Part shown: positions 10,545 through 21,647 of the stretch, in pieces
Numbering within the stretch: position 1 is the stretch's first letter
Layout: the number at the start of each line of letters is the position of its first letter
DNA from: Anaeramoeba flamelloides
Lineage: Eukaryota > Metamonada > Anaeramoebidae
DNA: 64,000 bases
Assembly: GCA_027625915.1 (NCBI GenBank)
Contig: JANTQA010000033.1
Span: forward strand, 2,170,001-2,234,000
Direction of reading: 5' to 3'
Made by a program: the position numbers and the translations under genes
The notes under the pieces: model-generated
The model's database searches: none
Told to the model about the DNA's origin: nothing
The model's input: only the letters and a program-made list of their open reading frames with translations

Positions 10545-12708
10545 ATGAACACAAAATAAATAAAAGGAATATTAACAATTTTGCTATATTGAGAAATACT
10601 GAAGAACAACTAAAATGATTGCTTATAAAAGATATTATATCTTTTGTTATAAAAATATTAATAAATAAAAAAAAAAAAAACAGATAAGTAAATCAAGTTA
10701 AATAGTTATTATTATCTTTTTTCAGTACATTTGATGTTTTTTTTATACATTTTATAAAGAACAATTTCAAAAAATTATAAATTTAATTTATATTATTCTT
10801 CAACAAATTAATAAAAATGTTGTCTCATACCTTTGTTTAGGAATTTTTTTTATTCAGTTAAAATTATTTTCATTTTCCATTTTTATTTTTTCTTTTTTAG
10901 TTTACAGCGATCTTTATAAAATTATTCTCAATAACATAATTTTTTTCACTCTTACATTTGATTTTCTTTCAAATATTGAAGTTTATCTCAAATTATTATT
11001 TTCTATAAATATGATGAATGTATGAAAAATTTTAGAGAATAATAAAGTTGGAAAAATAAATGTTTAACAAAATTTTATGAAAAAACATTAAATTAATCAA
11101 AATAAATATCTTTTCTATTATTGATATAATTTTTCAAAAAAGATTGTTTTGGAATATTGTGGGGGGGGATCAATTGCAGAAATGATGAAAATTACAAAAT
11201 CAACATATAATGAAGATCAAATCGTTGCAGTTGTTAAATCTATTCTTGGTGCATTGGTTTATTTAAATAAAACAAATAAAATGCATCGAGACATTAAAGC
11301 AGGGAATATTTTATTAACAGACGATTGTGTAGCAAAGCTTACCGATTTTGGCGTATCTGAGCAAGTTACAGAATCAAAAAAAAGAAAATCTGTGGTTGGT
11401 ACTCCATATTGGATGCCACCTGAAATCATTACAAAAGACGGGTATGGTTTAAATGCCGATATTTGGTCGTTGGGTATTACAATGATCGAGATGGCTGAGG
11501 GTAAGCCTCCATTATCGGAATTTCACCCATTAAGAGCACTTTTTACTATTCCAAATAGTGCCTCTCCAACTTTTAAAGAACCTGAAAAATGGTCAAAAAA
11601 TCTCAAGGATTTACTTAGCAAATGCCTTGAGAAGGATCCTGAAAAAAGGCCAAACGCTGAAGAATTATTAAAATTGCCTATTTTTAAAAAATGCAAATCA
11701 ACAAAGCAAACATTTTCTCAAATAATTATGAGAACAAAAGTTATAAGGCAACAATTAAAATTTAAAAAAAAGTCAAGTAGTAACGATTTAAAAGTTGAAA
11801 AAAAAAAAAAATCTGATACTGACTCTGAATCTGATCACAAATCAGAATTAAAGGTGGGAAAGGAAGGAATATATGAAATGAAAGAAATTGAAACATTAGG
11901 TGAAGGGGAAACCGTAGGTGAAGGGGAGATGAAGGGGGAAACAGAAAAAATGGGAAATATTGAAGAAAAAGAAGAAAAAGAAGCCAGGGAAGCCAGGGAA
12001 GAAAAAGAAAATATTGGAGAAGAAGAAGATAATGAGGAAAAGGAAGGAATGGTGAAGAAAGGAGAAAAGAAAGGAAAGGAAAATATAGAACAAAAGGAAG
12101 AAAATATAGAAAGGGGAGAAAAGGAGGAAAAGGGAGAAAAAGAAGAAAAAGAAGCCAGGGAAGAAAAAGAAAATATTGAAGAAAAAGAAGATAATGAGGA
12201 AAAGGAAGAAAAGGGAAATAAGGGAAAAAAGGAAGAAAAAGTAGAAACGGAAATATATGGGACAATGGTGATAAGAAGTGGTAGTTCCACTTCAAGTTCA
12301 AGTTCTGAGTCTGTAGAAGAAAAGGAAGAAAAACAAGAAAAGGAAATATTTGGCACAATGGTGATAAGAAGTGGTAGTGATGATTCATCATCAAGTTCTA
12401 GTTCTGAATCTGAAGAAGAAAAAGAAGAAAATCAAGAAGAGGAAATAGTTGGCACAATGGTGATAAGAAAAGGAAGTGGTGGTTCATCATCAAGTTCTAG
12501 TTCTGAATCTAGTTCTGGTTCCGGTACTGGATCTGGTACTGGGTCTAGTTCAGAATTTGATTCTGGATTGGGTTCTGATTATTCCAGCTCTAGTTCTGAT
12601 TCCAATTTTGGATTTGGTACAATAGTTGTTAGGAATAAATCACAAAATTCTGAATTAAATGATGAAATGGATGGTTTTGGTACAATTGTTGTTAGAAATA
12701 AAAATTCA

Positions 12709-12744
<36 letters not shown>

Positions 12745-15634
12745 GAACCCCGATCTACACAACAGGAATATTTAAATTTTGTAAGCAAAGAACAAAAAAA
12801 GCAACCTAAAATGGAAATTAGTAAAAAGGAAAAAGAAATTCAAAAAAAGAAAGAAATGATTCTTGATGTAAGTTTTAATTATTCGTTTTTTTCTACATAT
12901 TTATTTTTTGAATTTATGAATTCCCGATAATCATTTTCATATTACAAATTACATTATTGCAAATATAAAGAAAGGTGTTTTTAAAAGCGATATTGACTTT
13001 AAATAGTGAACAAAACTTGGAATTTCAATTTATAGATATCCCTTCAAATTTTTGTATCTCTCTTTTTTGTTTTAAGTTACAGTCTTTCCAAGGCTACCAT
13101 AATTTTTTTTATCAATCAAGTTTCGTATTTTGATTCATTTTTTTAAAACCAGAATAAGAAAGATGATATCAAAAAAAATAATATGTAGTCTTGAAATGAT
13201 TTTAGAAGCAATAAACAGATATATTTTTTTATAAAATCAAGTGATTTTATTTTTTAATATTATTGGATAAAACATCATTTATAATTTATCATTTATTCTA
13301 ATATACTGATAGGGTTTTAATTAATAGTAGTTGGTATATAGTCTAATTTATAAATTATTATTTTGGTCCAATTTTTTTTTTCTTCATGGGGAATCCTTAT
13401 AAAACAATTAATAGCATTTAAAAATAGCATAATTGAACAATTTTTTTTTTGATAATTCTTAATTAGGAATTTTTTACAAAAATTCCAAATTAAAATTTGA
13501 AAAGAAATCAATCAAATCTTTCTTTCGATACAATCTCGGTATTTTTTTTTTTTCAAATTTTCAGCTAACAACACCAAAAGTAATTTTAATTCTTATTTGA
13601 ATCTTAAAAAATGGATGTATGGAAATTGTTGATCAATAAATTAATAATAAAAAAAAAATATCCAAGATAATAAGCCGAAACAATTTTTAAATATTTTGGA
13701 AGCATAAATAAAAATCTTATTAATTTGCAATTGTATTATGACCGTTTTGGAAAAAAAGCGAAACAGGAAAAAAGGTGAAACAGAGTTTTTAATTGGGAAC
13801 ATTACTGAAAATGAAAAGTAAAATCAATAAAAAGAAGAAAACAGTTAACTTCAAATAATAATTCATTATATTATTTTCAATCAACCCAACAAATACAATT
13901 TAAATCTTCTTGATTTATCAAAATTGTTCGTGTGGTTTTGGAGATCGCAAAAATAGTCAATTTTTTGAACAAATTTTTAATAATTGATCAATCAAAGAAA
14001 AACCCAAACTAAAAGATAGTATTAAAAAAACTTTTATTGTGCTGAATACTTCATTTTGTCTTTATTTATTTATTTATTCTTTTTTTCAATTGATCTTACT
14101 TTCCATTTTCAGGTTCTATTAAAGTTACCAATTAAAAACCTTGTTTCACGTTTTTTCCTGTTTCACTTTTTTTCCACAACGGTGAGTACAAATAGGAATT
14201 TGAATTTAACAAGTTTAAAAAAGTTTAGGCAATCTGTCCTTTTTTGAACATTAGAGATTTATTCAAAATAGATTTATATTCAAAAAGGAAATGTATTGAA
14301 ATACATTGATTGTAAGAAACGTAAAACGGTATTTTTTTTTCGAATAATTTTTGAGAAAAATGTAGTAATAATTTCAAATTCTTACGAACAAAATCATTAT
14401 TTAGTTTTGAGAAGAGCCTGAAAATGGTTTTTAATTGCTTGTTTTGTAAAAGAAATATTTTCTTTAAAAATTAAATCTTGGAAAGGAATCGGGGTTTTGT
14501 ACTCATTTTCATAAGATTTACTTTTTGAGGTTATTTGTTTCTTAGCGAGTTTTGAACTTTTACAAATACCCTATAGGAATAAAAAATCATTTGTAACTTG
14601 AATATTTTGTAGTAGTCAGATAATAACTTTTTTTTTTTTCTTTTTTTGATTTAAGAAAGTAACAAAAAATGAGAAAATTCATTCCTCAAAGCCATTGAAA
14701 AAATTGTTTGATTTCGGTTTAGGGTTTTAATTGTTTTATTTTGGTGGCGTGTATTCCACTATGTACAAAAAAAAAGGTACTTCGTTTTTTTTTGCTAAAA
14801 AATTCAAATGAAATTGAAATTTTTAAAAAAAAATAAAATTGTTTTCCATATTTGTTCTAATTCTTCAAGAAAACCGAGCTAAATTTACACCCCTTGACTG
14901 ACCTTTAAACTATTTTGATTTTAGACACTAAAAAATAATAAAACTCTGTATTTTATTGAAAATTTTGTTTGAAATTGAATATAAATACCTAGATTCGATT
15001 AAAATACAGTTTAACTCAGATTTTGTTTTATCATTCGAGCTCAATAAACCTCCAAAATCTTTCTCTGCAAATTGAAAAAAATAAAAAATATTTTCAAAGT
15101 ATTGCCTTCGTATATTAAGACAAATCAATTAAAAAATTTTTCTTTCTTTTATTTGTGTTTATCTCGATAACCAAAAAAAAAAAAATTGAAAATAAATTAT
15201 ATTAATAATTTTTCAAAAAGATCAATTAAATATTTTTCATTTTTAGTTTCTATTAATAGTGGGCGTGTTATCTATCACAATTATTAATGAATTATATCTC
15301 ATATGGGATGTTAAATTACTATTTAAAGTGGTAATTAGTAACATACATATCTTACTTTTGAATTTTTTTCAAAATTTGATTAAAAGTATTTATGTTTTAT
15401 TGTATTTCAAGTATTTATATTCTAAATTTTTATAAATATAATATTAATTATTATTTTTATACTTATTATTATAAATAGTATCAAGAGCTGGATGAAAATG
15501 ATTTAAAATCATTACTAAATATAATTCAAAAAAGAATGGATCGAGCAATTACAAAGATTAATGAAAAACATGAAAATAAAATAAAACCAATAAAAGAATT
15601 ATTACAAGAAAAAAAAAAAAATAATAAAAATTGA
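6259..15634 (+). CDS. PH domain + STE20/Hippo (MST)-type Ser/Thr kinase + SARAH domain
   Basis: Three phase-0 exons: 6259-6843, 11143-12867, 15479-15634, giving 821 aa. Residues 3-105 form a PH domain (EKRGVLSIQEGSFRKWKKR... ending DRDDWIEKINKA). The kinase spans about 120-380, with glycine loop GRGSSG, VAVKKL, HRDIKAGNILL, DFGVSEQ, GTPYWMPPE and DIWSLGITMIEM; the junction NELW-IVLEYCGGGSI is typical of MST/STE20 kinases. A long acidic/basic Lys-Glu and Ser-rich linker holds five repeats: GTMVIR at 12259, 12352 and 12451, and GTIVVR at 12616 and 12679. The last exon aligns without gaps over about 41 residues to the SARAH helix of MST1/2 (ENDLKSLL... to ...KPIKELLQEKK). Likely role: membrane-recruited Hippo-like kinase that dimerises by SARAH. 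An additional tiny exon inside intron 2 cannot be excluded, but the phases join cleanly without one. Confidence 0.88.
7791..7819. repeat. TA microsatellite
   Basis: About 14 uninterrupted TA units within kinase intron 1. Confidence 0.9.
8921..9008. repeat. 88-base near-perfect hairpin in intron
   Basis: Outer arms AATGATATTGTTC (8921) and GAACAATATCATT (8996), then AGTG/CACT, then AAGATGATATT (8941) and AATATCATCTT (8975), all in register around a loop of about 23 bases. The surrounding 200 bases have visibly higher GC than the rest of the intron, so this could be the core of an old element. No second copy was found in the window. Confidence 0.6.
10462..10540. repeat. Compound (TA)n(TG)n microsatellite
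   Basis: A run of about 21 TA units passes directly into about 18 TG units in kinase intron 1. Open frames read through it on both strands are repeat artefacts. Confidence 0.95.
12868..15478 (+). other. Intron 2 of the PH-Hippo kinase gene (2.6 kb)
   Basis: Donor GTAAGT after GAT; acceptor AAATAG before TAT CAA GAG. The downstream exon encodes the SARAH helix in phase 0. The interior is AT-rich with no recognised repeat or coding exon. A short frame at 14056-14247 has no similarity to kinase linkers. Confidence 0.7.
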
Positions 15635-17307
15635 TCTTTCAATTTTTTTTATTATTTTTTTTTTTATTAAATTTGTTCATCTATTAATTATTTATCGAAA
15701 TAAATCATAACAATAATTAATAAGATTGTTTTTTTTTAAAAATATTAAATTATTCATAATGTTTTTTAATTATCATCAATTAATAAAAAATAATTATTTT
15801 CAATTTTTTATTATTGATTTTAAAAAAATATATTAACTTTGAAGCATTTTCTTTTTAAAAAATAACCTGGATTTATATATATGTATATGTATATGTATAT
15901 GTATATATAAGGAAATGATTTATAATTTATAATTAATTCAAAATAATAAATAATTAAATTCTGTGTAATATCAATATTTTCTTGTTTACTCACGAAATCA
16001 TTTGTTTCAAACAAAAAAATAATTGAAAAAAAAATAAATAAAACCTTAATATTTTTATTTCATAAATTTTACGATTTTGATAATAATTAAATTAATTTTC
16101 ATCTTAATTTTTTTAATAGATCGAAAAAAAAATTTTTTTGATTTATTATTTTTTTTATTTTTTTATATTTTTTCTTCTGAAAATTAGACAAATTATTAGA
16201 AAGATGTTGTAACGTTTCCAAATAACTTTAAATTATGCATTTTGAATTAAATGTGAAATTCTAAATATACACACCAATCTTAGTTTTCTCGTCCAAGAAT
16301 TATGTTAATTTTTCTCATAATAAAGCATGCTCTGTATTTGTCATATCATTTTGTCGATTTCTTATTTCTGAAATTCAAAAATAATTTGAACAAATCTCTT
16401 ATGATTGCTTTTTATCAGAGAAAAGAAAATTGACAATTGATCAACTTTTATTTTTTTTTTTTCCAAATAAATCTAATTAATTTTAAAACTTAGATCTCAA
16501 TTGAACTATTTTTCAAAAAGAGTTTGTTAACTTTAAACTTTTATTAGAAGTGGTTTTGTGTGTTTTTATGTATTATTTTTATCAAAATTTATTTTTAAGG
16601 GTGTATAATGTTTTAAAAATAAAATGAAATCTTAATAAGATCTTTAAAAAATTTATTTTTAATAATTTGTGTTTTAATATACAAAAGGGATGAGTTAACA
16701 CCCTGTAAATAATTAATTAATTTCAGTCTCCTTTTTTGAAATCCAAAATTTACATGTTTCCAAGATAAAACTCTAAAAAAAGTAGCCTATTATTTTGATT
16801 AACAATTAAGTTAATTCATGAAAATTTTTGGAATATATATATAGTTTTTATGTTGGAAAGTCTTGATTTTGTTAAAAAAAAAATTGTTATTATATTTGAT
16901 TATCATTATTTTTCATTATTAATATTTCAATCCAAATTTCAACAAATAAAACTAATTTGGATAAAGATGGTTGAATAAATGAAAATTTGATAGAAACCTA
17001 AAGAAAAGTCTAGAATACATTTCAGATCTGGCGATATATTTTTTTTATTCTTACAAGTTTGTAAAAAGTTGTTTTTGTGTTTTCCAAAAATTGAAAAAAA
17101 AATTATAAATTTTAATTTTTGAAAAATTTTTTTAATAAATTCTTTTGGTCTTATTCGTAAAATTTTAGAAATCAATTAAAATCATTTTTAGCAACAAATA
17201 AATTGATCTTGAATTTTGAGGATAAAATTATTTAATTCCCGAATATATTCGATGAAATTTTATTTTGAAAAATTAAATTTTATCTTATAACAAAAACAAA
17301 ATTACTA
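15635..17307. other. Intergenic, nothing recognised
   Basis: AT-rich sequence after the kinase stop at 15632-15634. It holds a short TATATG tandem repeat near 15878-15910 and long A/T runs. No gene, RNA or mobile-element signature seen. Confidence 0.4.
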
Positions 17308-17505
17308 CAGTCAGTTTCACTTTTAAGACACAAACTTTCTACTAAATTTAGGGCACAAAAAAAATCTCAAATTAAGGCACAAAATTCAAATTCTAGTAAA
17401 ATAATTTGTGAAAATTAAAATTCCAAAAAATTGTGCTTTAATTTGAGATTTTTTTTGTGCCTTAAATTTCGTAGAAAGTTTGTGTCTTAAAAGTGAAACT
17501 GACTG
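17308..17505. mobile_element. TA-flanked palindromic MITE, family M1, copy 1
   Basis: Starts CAGTCAGTTTCACTTTTAAG and ends with the matching complement ...CTTAAAAGTGAAACTGACTG, with TA immediately outside each end. Inner arms (CACAAACTTTC, AAATCTCAAATTAAGGCACA) also mirror, so almost the whole 198 bases is one hairpin. The TA target and CAGT start are typical of non-autonomous Tc1/mariner derivatives. Other copies at 29386, 52841 and 53272. Confidence 0.85.
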
Positions 17506-17756
17506 TATGTAAAATTGTTAAATTCTTTAAAATTTAAATTATTATAACCACACTTGTTAAAAAAATACAATTATTTTTTAAAAGTTGAATAAAACATTTT
17601 TTTTTTTTTTTTTTTGGTTAACCAAAAGAATTATTAACAAAAAAAAAAAAAAATCTTTATTTTAATATTCTTGACAACAAAGACTATTAATTATATAATA
17701 ATGAAGAGGGTGGATTGTGGTAAAGGGTATATAAAAAATATTATAATGAATGAAAT

Positions 17757-17775
17757 AAAAAGAATTTAGAGTTTT
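17757..17775 (+). repeat. Target-site duplication, left side of LINE copy 1
   Basis: AAAAAGAATTTAGAGTTTT occurs here and again at 19437-19455, directly flanking the LINE fragment. Direct repeats of this length at both ends are the expected product of target-primed reverse transcription. Confidence 0.85.
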
Positions 17776-19436
17776 GAGATGAGGGGGTATACTTAATTAT
17801 CGGCCCATTTCAATAAACAAAACACTTCCAAGATTTTTTCTTAAATTTTTATATGCTGGGATACAAGATTCTTGGGACATAATATCAAAAAAACAATTTG
17901 GATTTAAGAAAAAATTAGATACACGGATAGCTGTTTTGAATTTATTATATAAATATAAAAAAATTATACAAAAAACAAAGAAAAAAGAAAATGTATATAT
18001 AGTTACAATTGATATTAAAAAATGTTTTGATTCTATTCATCATTCATTGATTTATCACTCAATTAAAAAATTTAACAAAAATGAAATTTTAAAAATGTTT
18101 CTACTTACTTATTACTCAAAGGAAGGAATAGGTGTTTACCAAGGAGATTCATTATCTCCTCTGTTATTTGGTTTTATTTCTCATTTTCTATTAGTAAAAA
18201 TCAATTCATTAACAATACACATACAGATGTTTGCTGATGATTTGATATTAATAATGAAAGGATCAATGATTGAAATAAATTATCAATTATAAAAAATATA
18301 TAAAATAATGAAAGGTTTTGGAATGAATCGAAATGATGATAAAACAAAAAAAAAACCCTAATACCAAAAGAAATTTTATATCTTGGTATTTGGTTAGACA
18401 AAAAAACTCATCTAAAATTTAACTTTGAAAAGGTCAATAATTACTTTGGAAAAAGTCCTACATATTTTTAAAGAAAGGAATTTTTCTAATGGGTTAAAAA
18501 TTCAATTCTTTAAAGGCGTTTTACATAGTCAACTATTATATGGGTTATAGATATTTGACTTTACAGAATCTGATTTCAAAAAAATTGATATTTGGATTAA
18601 TAAGAAAATCACAGAATCGCTATTAATAAACCCACATTCCCCAAGAATTATCTATAAAACTGAAGCGAAAATTGATTTGGCAAGAATCACAATTTACAAA
18701 AGAAAATTCAAATTAATTCAAAAATTAAAAATTTTGGGATTTGATAAATTAATAAATCTTCTCCCCTTCAGAGAAAAAGAAACAGAAAACATTAATTGGA
18801 AAGCTCGAAATTTAAAAGAATTAGAATCTGAAATCGAAGTTTACCGAATTAATCAATTAAAAAATATTCCAAGTTGGAAAGTACAAAATTATTTGAAAAT
18901 AATTTTGATACAGGGAAATATTAACAAACAGTCGTGTCTAGGTTTTTTTAATTTAAGAAATAAACCTAAAATTTATTAAAATTTTCTGTTTATTTCTTAA
19001 ATTAAAAAAAACCTAACGACAAAAAATATTTAAAATGGAAGGGTTCAACTTCTATTCTAAAGTTAAGAAATTATACAAATTATCTTAATAGATATTCTTA
19101 TTTTATGGACAAAAATAAATCACAATTTTTTCAATTGTGTAAAATAAATAAAGATTTGGATATCATTGAAGATTTGTATCATTTTCTCTGGAACTGCCCA
19201 TCCTATGAAAATAATCGTAAAATCTGGATTTCTGAATTAGAAAAAAATAATTTTTCACTAAATATAAATAATAATAATATTTATAATATTATTAATAAAC
19301 AAGATTCAATATCTTTATTAGCTCTAGTAGATAATAAGACTATGTTTGAATCTATTATACGATTTCTAAATTCAAGTTTAGGAATTTGGGCAAACAAGAG
19401 GAATTCTAAACTCCTCCCTTAAATTACAATAAAAAA
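17776..19436 (+). mobile_element. 5'-truncated non-LTR retrotransposon (LINE), copy 1
   Basis: Reading frames give reverse-transcriptase landmarks in order: NYRPISI near 17797, GFKKKLDTR, DIKKCFDSIHHSL at about 18010, GVYQGDSLSPLLFGF at about 18130, and FADDLILI at about 18230. Then come IDIWINKKI...SPRIIYKTEAKIDLARITIYKR, and a C-terminal HFLWNCPSYENNR motif near 19180 ending NSKLLP. It ends in an A-rich tail and is bounded by a 19-base target-site duplication. Several frame breaks show that it is dead. A family P hairpin is inserted at about 18931-19020. The 5' part (endonuclease) is missing, as is common for LINE copies. Confidence 0.9.
18931..19020. repeat. Hairpin repeat, family P, copy 2, inside LINE copy 1
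   Basis: GTCGTGTCTAGGTTTTTTTA leads into an arm that pairs with the stretch ending AAAAAAAACCTAACGAC. The stem is about 38 bases, with AAATAAAC...GTTTATTT in the middle. It interrupts otherwise continuous LINE coding similarity, so it arrived after the LINE. This is the simplest and cleanest copy of the family here. Confidence 0.75.
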
Positions 19437-19455
19437 AAAAAGAATTTAGAGTTTT
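19437..19455 (+). repeat. Target-site duplication, right side of LINE copy 1
   Basis: Identical to 17757-17775 and placed directly after the A-rich tail of the LINE. Confidence 0.85.
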
Positions 19456-21647
19456 TTTTTTTTCATTAAAACTGTAAAAAAAATTATGATCTCACTCAAA
19501 ACATTTTCTTTTTTGGTGTTTCTTTGTGTATTAGAATTTTTTAACACTTTTCATCTACGAAATTTATAAGTAGGAAATCTGATCAATAAAATATTATAAA
19601 AATTAGCATTGTTTTAGTAGAGTATCGTAACCTTAATTGTTAAATCAAAAGAATGTAAGTTTGTTTTAGACTTTTTTTTGTTTTTGATTGTTCTTTTTTT
19701 TTTACTTGTTTTTTTTTTTTTTCAGAAGCCTTTGCTAAAAACATATTCTTATAAAAAAAAATAACAGAAAAGAAATATGAGACTATGTAAAGTATTTTAA
19801 AATTAGTATAATGTATGGACTCTAAAAATCTTCTTGATAACGATTTTTTATTTGAAGTATTTTACAAGAAATTTCATAATAAAAAATAAGTAATGATCAT
19901 TTCAGAAATTGTGATTGTGTTTTTTTCATGTTTTGAAATTATTTTATTTTTAATTATTTACAGATTGTTTTTTTATAAGTCTAGAAACATTTAAAAGTGA
20001 ATTTTTAAAATAATTTAATAATTATTCATTATTGAATAAAAATTGAAATATTTTTGTATGTATTATTTTATATGAAACAAAATTTGTGAAATATTCTTTA
20101 TATTAAAAAAAATTTAATCTAAAAAATATAAATTTGTATTGATAAAGAAAATTTTGTTAAAATAAAATAATAAAAATTATTGAAACAATTTATTTTCAAT
20201 CCTCAGAAAAATAATTTATTAAAAACGATAAAAGAAGGGGGGGGGGTTATATTTTTCTTTAATCAATAAAAAATCTCGGAGTTGTGAATAAAATATATAA
20301 AAGTTATCTTATTTTTTTTTTTTATATTTATGTGTGATTTGTTTTCTTTTCTTTTAATTTGATTTATTAGTATACTTTATTGCTTAATTTAATTTTTAAT
20401 TGGATTTTTTTTCTAAACTGTTATTTTTATAAAAAGTTATTAATTTTAATTAATTTTAAAAAATATTTCATATAATCTCTAGTTATAAAGTTTTTAACAA
20501 TTTTGGGATAAAATTTTAAAAATACCGAATAATATTTTTCTAAAAAAGAGCGAAAATTTTATTTTTTTTATATCTTGAATCAACTCAATCCTTACACTGT
20601 ATTTCCAGATTATTTTGTATCATTCAATAAATTTTTACAAAAATTTTGAAAATAAAATCTTGTAAATAACAAGATCAATCAAAATTTTAATTCTCTATGT
20701 GTATGATCTTGGATAGAAAATAATTATGTAATATTATCTGGGGTGTTAATATCATATATATTGAGATCTCTTTTTTGAAAAAACAATTCACAAAATCGGA
20801 AACATTTTGGGGTGGGAATTTAAAAAATAGCTAAATTATGTAAAAAACATGAACAAATTTATTTGACCGCAGATCCTTCTTTTGTAACTTATTGAAATCA
20901 ATAATTTAAAATTTTATTTTTCATTGTTTTTTTTTTAGAATTTTCTTTACTCTTTTCAAAAATCGATAACATTTTTCAAATAAACATTCAGAAAAATATT
21001 AAAATAAAATATAAGGGTTGAAAGTGTACAATTTTTTACAGCTAACAAGATCAAAAAAAAAGAAAAGAAATTGCAAAAACTTAAAAAAAGAACCCCAAAA
21101 GTGAACATTCATGATCAATTATTAAATTTAAATTCAATCAAAAGTATCGTGGCTGTGATTTTTGGAGGTCCTTAATAATAAGATAGAATTATTTTTTTTA
21201 TTTTTTTAATTTTTTACCATTTTCTTATTATAAACCCTTTTTATATTTCGTTTTTTGTTTTCTTTTTCTTTAGTCCTTTTTTCGTTCCAATGTTTTACTT
21301 TTACTTTTTAAACAGAAAAAAAAAATCCGGTGTGTCTTTCCCTTGAACAATCGTGGAATTTATGATTTTACGCTTAAATCACCTTTGAGGAAATTTAAGT
21401 AAAAGGACACTTAGAGTGTAATTTATACTTCTTCCATCAATAATAATAAGGATTATGTTTTTATCAAAAAAATATATTTAAAATAAAAAAAAATTTAAAA
21501 GATTTATTTTTTGTGAAATTATAAAATTTATAAAAAAAAAAACAAATGTAATTTATATATATATTTGTACAAAATAAAATAATTTCTCTAAAAGCAAATT
21601 ACAAAAATAAAAATTTAGTTTTTAGATTTTTTTTGTTAATTTTTTTT
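19456..21647. other. Intergenic, nothing recognised
   Basis: About 2.2 kb of AT-rich sequence between LINE copy 1 and the 3' end of the minus-strand DENN gene. It contains a G-run at about 20236-20246. No open frame, RNA gene or inverted-repeat element recognised. Confidence 0.4.

Larger units (their letters stand above)
6844..11142 (+). other. Intron 1 of the PH-Hippo kinase gene (4.3 kb)
   Basis: The donor GTAAGC follows the TGG codon and the acceptor AAAAAAG precedes ATT GTT TTG GAA. The join restores the kinase hinge, so the intron is real despite its size. Contents: AT microsatellite at 7791-7819, an 88-base hairpin at 8921-9008, a C-run at about 10197-10207, and a compound TA/TG microsatellite at 10462-10540. 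No transposase or RT fragment was recognised. Confidence 0.75.

Noticed and set aside
10351-10618. Four overlapping frames at 10.35-10.62 kb
   Set aside because: They are translations of the TA/TG microsatellite inside an intron.
11762-12394. 210-codon antisense frame over the Hippo kinase linker
   Set aside because: Same cause: complement of Lys/Glu and Ser repeats, no domain, no independent signal.
14056-14247. Possible extra exon of the kinase gene
   Set aside because: It follows an AG and has some length, but the sequence resembles no kinase linker and the flanking exons already join in phase.
17308-17505. CRISPR-like or attenuator-type repeat
   Set aside because: It is a single long palindrome with TA flanks and dispersed copies, not an array of direct repeats with spacers.
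17776-19436. LTR retrotransposon
   Set aside because: The RT has LINE-type blocks (QGDSLSPLLF, FADD), an A-rich tail and a 19-base TSD; there are no LTRs, integrase or protease signals.
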